Positions 5,379-8,598 of a stretch of 8,598 bases of DNA are shown here, piece by piece. How positions within the stretch are numbered: the stretch's first letter is position 1; every line of letters starts with the position of its first letter. The notes under the pieces are model-generated. The model was not told where the DNA came from and ran no database searches. It saw nothing but the letters and a program-made list of their open reading frames with translations. Origin of the DNA: CAZHWT01 sp964536215 (GTDB lineage Bacteria; Patescibacteriota; CAZHWT01). Made by a program: the position numbers and the translations under genes. The stretch lies in contig CAZHWT010000041.1 in assembly GCA_964536215.1 (NCBI GenBank), forward strand, positions 1 through 8,598, in the 5' to 3' direction.

Positions 5379-5583
5379 GCAAATTCCACCCCTAACACAG
5401 CATATCGCTTGCTTATCTCCACCTCGCACATGGCGGATACAGTATAACTAAGCGTGAATTCACGTAACTAAAGAGCTACAGAAAAGTGTAAAGCAACCTA
5501 GGTGTGAGCTTATTTCACCTCGCAGGTGTAGGCTTGCAGGCGTAGGCTTAATTAAATTGGTCGTGACCAGAGGCTATCCTCCC
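5379..5583. repeat. gene-free region with short repeats and palindromes
   Basis: No gene is supported. The stretch contains a 12-bp palindrome CGTGAATTCACG (5453-5464). It also contains a two-unit 14-nt tandem repeat GCAGGTGTAGGCTT / GCAGGCGTAGGCTT (5522-5549), and an imperfect direct repeat GCTTAT(Y)T(C)CACCTCGCA at 5411-5428 and 5508-5524. Together these suggest a regulatory or decayed region upstream of the plus-strand membrane-protein gene. Confidence 0.55.
5516..5528. promoter_or_regulatory. candidate operator, upstream copy
   Basis: CACCT-CGC-AGGTG is a perfect 13-bp palindrome that matches the second site at 5628-5642 as CACCTNNCAGGTG (11 of 13 identical). It lies 55 nt upstream of the -35 box of the promoter at 5584-5612. 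A matched pair on either side of a promoter is typical of repressor sites, but no regulator gene is known. Confidence 0.4.
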
Positions 5584-5612
5584 TTGACACAACAATGCCT
5601 CTGTGCTAGTAA
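5584..5612 (+). promoter_or_regulatory. promoter of the 5676-6074 gene
   Basis: A perfect -35 box TTGACA (5584-5589) and a 17-nt spacer precede a -10 box TAGTAA (5607-5612) with an extended TGC. The expected start is near 5619, giving a leader of about 57 nt that contains a hairpin at 5628-5642. Confidence 0.7.
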
Positions 5613-5627
5613 AAATATAGTTCACCA

Positions 5628-5642
5628 TCACCTTTCAGGTGA
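5628..5642 (+). promoter_or_regulatory. leader hairpin / candidate operator, downstream copy
   Basis: TCACCT-TTC-AGGTGA is a perfect 15-bp inverted repeat just after the predicted transcription start. It can be read as an RNA hairpin or as a second DNA site sharing CACCTNNCAGGTG with 5516-5528. A nearby TTCACC (5621-5626) could pair alternatively with the GGTGAG strand. Confidence 0.45.
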
Positions 5643-5675
5643 GCGATTTGACTTTAGGCATGAGAGAGGTGCCCA

Positions 5676-6074
5676 ATGACATCAAGAGACGATCAATCTT
5701 TTGAGGAGCGGTGGAAGAAGCGGAAGGAGTGGGAGGCAAAGCATGGTCATCTAGTCGAGGGGCTTGGCAACAATGGCAAGCCCGAGTACTGGACTAAAGA
5801 CTACGAAACTGGCAAATATACTTATTGGCATGTTGACGAGTACGGAAATCCGACCACTCCGAAAAGCCGCTTGGAGGGGCCAGTTACTTTTCTGTTATAC
5901 CTAGTCATAGCGGCAGTGGCGGTAATTGCACTGGTCAGCGCGCTGCCTCCTACCATGACTGTTGCTGCCGTTACCCTGATCGTGTGCGTTCTACTGGCAA
6001 TTGGTGTGCCCTGGATCGGTGTCCCACTTTTGATTATTGTGGTCATCGGCATGGTGTTGACCGTCGCCCGCTAA
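5676..6074 (+). CDS. small membrane protein with charged N-terminal domain
   Basis: I do not recognise a family. The 132-aa protein has a soluble, highly charged N-terminal part: a helix with FEERWKKRKEWEAKHGH (9-25) and an aromatic-rich segment PEYWTKDYETGKYTYWHVD (36-54). The aromatic segment reads like two related Y-W repeats (PEYWTKDYETG, YTYWHVDEYGN). The C-terminal half holds two or three membrane segments (about 70-90, 95-112, 115-131). The ATG at 5676 is preceded by GAGAGG (5664-5669) with a 6-nt spacer. A consensus promoter lies at 5584-5612 and a strong terminator at 6086-6124, so the gene is a complete single unit. The paired palindromes around the promoter suggest regulation. Confidence 0.85.
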   Translation: MTSRDDQSFEERWKKRKEWEAKHGHLVEGLGNNGKPEYWTKDYETGKYTYWHVDEYGNPTTPKSRLEGPVTFLLYLVIAAVAVIALVSALPPTMTVAAVTLIVCVLLAIGVPWIGVPLLIIVVIGMVLTVAR

Positions 6075-6085
6075 AACGCCATTTA

Positions 6086-6124
6086 ATACCCCACCTTCTT
6101 TTAAGGTGGGGTATCTTTTTATTT
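6086..6124 (+). terminator. Rho-independent terminator of the 5676-6074 gene
   Basis: ATACCCCACCTT and AAGGTGGGGTAT form a perfect 12-bp stem with loop CTTTT, followed by CTTTTTATTT. It starts 11 nt after the stop codon. Confidence 0.95.
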
Positions 6125-6413
6125 AAAAAGAGTATCGCCATATATTTCATTACAGCATTGATGAGAGCTTTGGGTAAAAACGAATCCCCTGCCTATTGTT
6201 ACAGTTGAAGAGAAATACTATGATGCCAGCCAGGCTTGAAAAGCGACCAGGAAGATATAAATAACTTCACAAAAATGTAACACTCGAGACTAAGGTTGCA
6301 AGTAAAGCAAATGAGCTTTCGCCCAGACGTATTCAATGTATCGAGGTCGCTTTAGCTTCTCGCCATGACTGATTCTGAGATGTGAGTTGTGAAATAGACT
6401 TACAGCTCTTTAA
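6125..6413. other. gene-free stretch between convergent terminators
   Basis: This stretch lies between the plus-strand terminator at 6086-6124 and the minus-strand terminator at 6414-6447. I see no credible gene, tRNA or structured element in it. Confidence 0.5.
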
Positions 6414-6447
6414 ACCCCAAAAGAGCGCCGAAGCGCTCTTTTGGGGT
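6414..6447 (-). terminator. terminator of the lysozyme-like gene, UUCG tetraloop
   Basis: A perfect 15-bp stem (ACCCCAAAAGAGCGC and its complement) closes the minus-strand loop C(TTCG)G, the very stable UUCG tetraloop type, followed by TTTAAAG. It lies about 47 nt past the stop at 6494. The uridine run is short, but the hairpin is very strong. Confidence 0.85.
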
Positions 6448-6493
6448 AGTTATTCTTGCTATCTGGCTACTACCTAGCTGCCTTGCAGCCCTG

Positions 6494-7189
6494 TTACGGC
6501 TTACACTGCCAGGCTCGCCAGTTGGATCCGGCACCGGACATTTTGGCTGCCCAGGCTACGTTAGTAGCTGCATCCATTAATGCGGTAGTCGATGGCCGAC
6601 CAGGGAAGTTCTTAATCTGGAACAATCCAATTGGGTTATACCCCTGACTGTCGCGTGGCCCAACCGCCCGAGCGTTGCCGCCCGACTCACACAACATCAC
6701 CTTTTTAGCCCGCAACCAGTTGCCACCAAAGTGCTGTTGCAGCAAGGCGTCCCAGTTGCCGACCTGAGGAGTAGTCACAATGCGACTAGCGCTTACAGCT
6801 GCTACTCGAGCAGTCGGAGTAGGAGTGGGCGTAGCAGCTACGGCCGTAATTGCCGCAGTTACCGCCTTTGGTTCTGCCACCGGCTGAATTTTAACCGACT
6901 CGGCCACTGGTGTGGGTGCTACCATAGCCTGCACCTCGCGAACCTGTTGGACCTGATTAGCCTGGGTACCATTCACCATAGTATTGCCTATAAGTGAAAG
7001 ATTGACTAAGGCTAGCATACCAATAGCTAATCGCTGTTGCACAGTCCCAAACAGAACCTGTACTGGAGTAGCTGCCGGCTGCTTTTTCGATTTAGATTTA
7101 GTTTTCTTTTTCGCTGGGACAGCCCGGTTGAAAAACACAAACTGTCCCCACCCTAACGGTACATCGCCACCTTCGGTTTGGAAGGTCAT
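6494..7189 (-). CDS. membrane-anchored lysozyme-like / SLT-Rpf-type cell-wall hydrolase
   Basis: In this 231-aa protein, residues 27-36 are a basic patch (KKKTKSKSKK) and 53-72 a single membrane segment. Residues 85-140 are a low-complexity Ala/Pro/Thr/Val linker (APTPVAES, TPTPTPTA), and 143-231 form a small lysozyme-fold domain. The domain shows W146, the catalytic-type glutamate in MLCESGGN (E168), the NPIGLFQI motif (185-192) typical of SLT and Rpf domains, and a final WRAWQCK, with C167 and C229 likely bridged. Such enzymes cleave peptidoglycan glycan strands outside the membrane. In actinobacteria, Rpf relatives promote resuscitation; a role in host-wall or self-wall remodelling here is inference. 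No SD precedes the ATG at 7189. A GTG at codon 18 preceded by GGGG, or coupling to an upstream short frame ending 7 nt before the ATG, are alternatives. The gene has its own promoter, a long leader and a terminator. Confidence 0.88.
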   Translation of the reverse strand: MTFQTEGGDVPLGWGQFVFFNRAVPAKKKTKSKSKKQPAATPVQVLFGTVQQRLAIGMLALVNLSLIGNTMVNGTQANQVQQVREVQAMVAPTPVAESVKIQPVAEPKAVTAAITAVAATPTPTPTARVAAVSASRIVTTPQVGNWDALLQQHFGGNWLRAKKVMLCESGGNARAVGPRDSQGYNPIGLFQIKNFPGRPSTTALMDAATNVAWAAKMSGAGSNWRAWQCKP

Positions 7190-7472
7190 AGTGTCGTTAT
7201 TGTGGTCGCTTCAAATGAGGTATACGACCAGCTACTTTCTGGTGAGGAGATATGTCCAGTAGTTTAAGGAGATACCCCGTTCGTCTCACCAGGAAGTAGT
7301 CGCAGGGGCGGCGGCCATTTCTGGTAGTACAAACGTGATAAAAAGAAAAAAAGGAAGAAAAGGAATGACTCAGGTGGCAGCCGATCTCGTCCGGATTAAT
7401 TGCCAAAGTTGACTCGGCGCTGGCCATTCATTCAGTTGTGAAAGCTATAAAAAGCGACTGAATTACTATAGG
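7190..7472 (-). promoter_or_regulatory. long structured 5' leader of the lysozyme-like gene
   Basis: From the predicted start near 7472 to the ATG the leader is about 280 nt. In transcript order it holds a 26-nt pyrimidine tract (7365-7340) preceded by a possible GCCGA/TCGGC stem (attenuator-like). A long-armed hairpin then follows, in which CTACTTCCTGGTGAG (7285-7299) faces CTCACCAGAAAGTAG (7232-7246) with one mismatch and a 38-nt loop. The loop holds two similar TATCTCC-type elements, each of which contains an anti-SD-like CTCC. A 76-codon frame (7427 to 7197) fits in the leader but has no SD, and its protein is rich in F/S from the pyrimidine tract; I do not call it a gene. No known riboswitch consensus is recognised. 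Confidence 0.5.
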
Positions 7473-7478
7473 GCTACA

Positions 7479-7507
7479 ATTATAGCAGGTACAGCATCTC
7501 ATGTCAA
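7479..7507 (-). promoter_or_regulatory. near-perfect promoter of the lysozyme-like gene
   Basis: On the minus strand a perfect TTGACA (7502-7507), an exact 17-nt spacer and a perfect TATAAT (7479-7484) with an extended TGC are present. The expected start is near 7472. It is the strongest promoter in the window by consensus, which contrasts with the weak ribosome site of the gene it serves. Confidence 0.88.
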
Positions 7508-7611
7508 ATAACCAAGCATAAACTTGTTATAAGCCAAACCCAATAAGCTTGGATTAAGTCATAGAAGTGTCTCATTGCATAAATAATCATTCCATCAGCC
7601 ATATGGATGAG

Positions 7612-7652
7612 CAAAGCAAAAAGAAGCCCCCAGGTATGAATAGCAAGGGGGC
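7612..7652 (-). terminator. Rho-independent terminator of the 7676-8002 gene
   Basis: On the minus strand GCCCCC (7647-7652) pairs with GGGGGC (7626-7631) around a 15-nt loop and is followed by TTCTTTTTGC. It lies about 24 nt past the stop codon. Confidence 0.8.
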
Positions 7653-7675
7653 ATAGCCAGATGGCTAAAATTATT

Positions 7676-8002
7676 TTACTGACTGGCGACGGTCTTTGGG
7701 GCTAGCGAGCGCCAAAGCATCAAGAAATGATTGACCACATTGTCAATCAGATGCTTAGCACAGCCCTGTGCTGACTGGAGAGTGCTAACAATGCACTCCG
7801 AGTCGGATTGCAAGCGCTCGGCAATCTCAATCCGCAGCCGAAAACGGTTGATAGTCTCTTCCTTTTGCCTGTCAACAGGCTTACCAAGTTCTGCCCCCAG
7901 CATTCGCTGCCAGTTGTCTTTCAGCCCAGCCAATGTCTCGTTAGTGAGCCAATCTGGCCGCTGAAGAGTCTGAGGACCTGCCTTCTGTATTCCCTGGCTC
8001 AT
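7676..8002 (-). CDS. hypothetical protein, 108 aa, mostly helical
   Basis: I do not recognise a family. The sequence looks soluble and mainly alpha-helical, with a long amphipathic stretch LAGLKDNWQRMLGAEL and a second QKEETINRFRLRIEIAERL. Two cysteines follow in the C-terminal third. The longest frame begins at an ATG at 8074, but the promoter at 8062-8090 overlaps that start. The ATG at 8002 (MSQGIQK) has a perfect AGGAGG (8008-8013) with a 5-nt spacer, so I use it. The predicted leader is about 50 nt. A terminator at 7612-7652 completes a single-gene unit. Confidence 0.8.
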   Translation of the reverse strand: MSQGIQKAGPQTLQRPDWLTNETLAGLKDNWQRMLGAELGKPVDRQKEETINRFRLRIEIAERLQSDSECIVSTLQSAQGCAKHLIDNVVNHFLMLWRSLAPKTVASQ

Positions 8003-8061
8003 GAATCCCTCCTGAAGCCAGTAAAAACGTTCGCTCCGCCCAAATTGCGAAGGATTTTCCG

Positions 8062-8090
8062 ATTCTAATGGCACAAGTAAAAATTGTCAA
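8062..8090 (-). promoter_or_regulatory. sigma-70 promoter of the 7676-8002 gene
   Basis: On the minus strand a perfect TTGACA (8085-8090), an exact 17-nt spacer and TAGAAT (8062-8067) are present. The expected start is near 8055, downstream of the ATG at 8074, which excludes that ATG as start. Confidence 0.85.
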
Positions 8091-8129
8091 GCTTGGATGA
8101 TAGATTAAAGGTAGGAATTGGGTTCCGAA

Positions 8130-8189
8130 ATTCCAAAGGCCCACGAATGAACAAAATTCACTCATGGGCCTTTGGAGCGGGATACCAGA
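8130..8189 (-). repeat. 60-nt direct repeat, copy A: tRNA-Gly 3' remnant plus hairpin
   Basis: This block is identical over 60 nt to 8291-8350. Read on the minus strand it starts with the last 17 nt of tRNA-Gly (TCTGGTATCCCGCTCCA, 8189 to 8173) and continues into an 18-bp hairpin (arms 8133-8150 and 8158-8175, two G-U pairs, 7-nt loop). The rest of the tRNA is missing. A truncated tRNA 3' end next to an intact tRNA is the usual mark of att-site duplication by an integrative element, or of a local tandem duplication. Confidence 0.85.
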
Positions 8190-8204
8190 GCTCGCGTTGC
8201 GATG

Positions 8205-8262
8205 TATTTAGTCCGCACTATGGTTTTTGCCTGCCGCAAATCCCATAGAGCTCCCCTAAATA
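8205..8262. other. rod-like imperfect inverted repeat between the tRNA-Gly repeats
   Basis: Nested stems share one axis: TATTTAG/CTAAATA (8205-8211 with 8256-8262), CTATGG/CCATAG (8218-8223 with 8243-8248) and TTTGC/GCAAA (8226-8230 with 8236-8240), closing a CTGCC loop. Internal loops are 6x7 and 2x2. A weaker outer extension pairs GTTGCG (8196-8201) with GCGAAC (8263-8268) around a bulge. The rod fills most of the 101-nt segment between the two 60-nt repeats. It could be a folded RNA, a recombination site or a remnant of a small element; no open frame is present. Confidence 0.55.
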
Positions 8263-8290
8263 GCGAACTAAAAGCCCAATTTATTAACTC

Positions 8291-8350
8291 ATTCCAAAGG
8301 CCCACGAATGAACAAAATTCACTCATGGGCCTTTGGAGCGGGATACCAGA
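8291..8350 (-). repeat. 60-nt direct repeat, copy B: intact tRNA-Gly 3' end plus trailer hairpin
   Basis: This is identical to copy A at 8130-8189. Here the first 17 nt (minus strand) are the true 3' end of the intact tRNA-Gly. The trailer hairpin (arms 8294-8311 and 8319-8336) uses the tRNA's own CCA as the base of its stem, so the CCA end is paired in the unprocessed transcript. No strong uridine run follows, so it is not a typical terminator. Confidence 0.85.
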
Positions 8351-8407
8351 ATCGAACTGGTGCCGTCACCTTGGAAGGGTGTCATACTACCACTATACGA
8401 ATCCCGC
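8334..8407 (-). tRNA. tRNA-Gly(UCC)
   Basis: The acceptor GCGGGAT pairs fully with ATCCCGC. The D-arm is GTAT-AGTGGTA-GTAT, the anticodon loop CTTCCAA carries TCC, the T-arm is ACCAG-TTCGATT-CTGGT, the discriminator is U73 and the CCA end is encoded (8334-8336). Pair 27-43 is an A-A mismatch. The 3' end is directly followed by the trailer hairpin within the 60-nt repeat. Confidence 0.95.
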
Positions 8408-8458
8408 GCGAGCGCTGCTACGCTAAACGATCAAGGCACAAACGCCAACTTAACTAAC

Positions 8459-8486
8459 AATATAAGATGCAAGCAGTAAGGTTGAA
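8459..8486 (-). promoter_or_regulatory. weak candidate promoter of tRNA-Gly
   Basis: On the minus strand TTCAAC (8481-8486), a 16-nt spacer and TATATT (8459-8464) lie about 52 nt upstream of the tRNA. The -35 box is poor, so this is tentative. Confidence 0.35.
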
Positions 8487-8541
8487 TATTGCAGCGTAAG
8501 TCTTTGTTTGGCTCTTGGACTCTTGTGCCTTACTCCTTGAA

Positions 8542-8566
8542 CTTCTGCGCTATTTTATCGCAGAAG
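8542..8566. other. 8-bp hairpin near the window end
   Basis: CTTCTGCG and CGCAGAAG form a perfect stem around CTATTTTAT. No uridine run follows on either strand. A second inverted repeat, AAGGCACAA (8433-8441) with TTGTGCCTT (8523-8531), spans the tRNA-Gly upstream region. No gene is visible from 8408 to the end. Confidence 0.5.
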
Positions 8567-8598
8567 CTATCTGTGCGCAAGATGAGAATCTATGTCTC

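Noticed and set aside
7197..7427. 76-codon frame upstream of the lysozyme-like gene
   Set aside because: No SD, and the composition is dictated by a pyrimidine tract and hairpin arms. I kept it only as a possible coupling frame within the leader.
291..8002. No gene in the window ends with TGA (only TAA and TAG), hinting at UGA recoding
   Set aside because: With nine genes this is plausible by chance. No gene needs an in-frame TGA read as an amino acid, and frames are bounded well by SD sites and terminators.
94..8350. CRISPR array
   Set aside because: Repeats are present, but none is regularly spaced with unique spacers, and no cas gene is visible.
8130..8350. integron attC sites
   Set aside because: The hairpins lack the conserved GTTRRRY/RYYYAAC core boxes, and no integrase is in the window.
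8172..8426. 84-aa plus-strand frame near the window end
   Set aside because: It runs through the repeat and the antisense of tRNA-Gly, with no expression signals.

Overview
The window looks like chromosomal DNA from a bacterium of the Patescibacteria/CPR type (for example Saccharibacteria or Microgenomates). That assignment is an inference from small orphan proteins, a short membrane-anchored lysozyme-like protein of a kind common in that group, and a membrane-anchored protein with a C-L-P-H-K ... M-E-C pattern that I associate with it. GC content is in the mid-40s percent by eye. The standard genetic code fits every gene. Promoters are of sigma-70 type (TTGACA/TATAAT, nearly all with 17-bp spacers), several genes have good Shine-Dalgarno (SD) sites, and the intact tRNAs encode their own CCA ends. 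Only about half of the window is protein-coding, which is low for a bacterium of this kind.

Layout. 1-830: a dispersed-type inverted repeat, then a minus-strand orphan gene (291-737) with a clear promoter and terminator. 905-2260: a degenerate tRNA-His copy, a plus-strand CPBP-family intramembrane protease (1092-1763), an empty 375-nt stretch, then the intact tRNA-His(GUG). 2387-4398: a cluster of hairpins, a membrane-anchored secreted protein (2470-2868), a 36-bp GTAC-rich perfect palindrome, a metallophosphoesterase (3204-3854) and an orphan gene (3990-4319), all minus strand. 4494-5378: a 2H phosphoesterase just downstream of tRNA-Arg(UCU), with a 19-nt 5' fragment of the same tRNA sitting next to a strong promoter. 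5379-6124: a repeat-rich intergenic region and a plus-strand membrane protein (5676-6074) with a consensus promoter, paired palindromes and a terminator. 6414-7507: a lysozyme-like (SLT/Rpf-type) cell-wall hydrolase with a near-perfect promoter, a leader of about 280 nt and a strong terminator. 7612-8090: an orphan gene with promoter and terminator. 8130-8407: tRNA-Gly(UCC), whose 3' end and trailer hairpin are duplicated as a 60-nt direct repeat around a 101-nt insert that folds into a long rod.

Most genes appear to be single transcription units. The possible exception is tRNA-Arg plus the 2H phosphoesterase, which have no visible terminator between them. The clearest theme is that each of the three intact tRNA genes (His, Arg, Gly) has a degenerate or partial second copy on the same strand. 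The cell-envelope genes (protease, anchored proteins, wall hydrolase) share a compartment but are not visibly one pathway.
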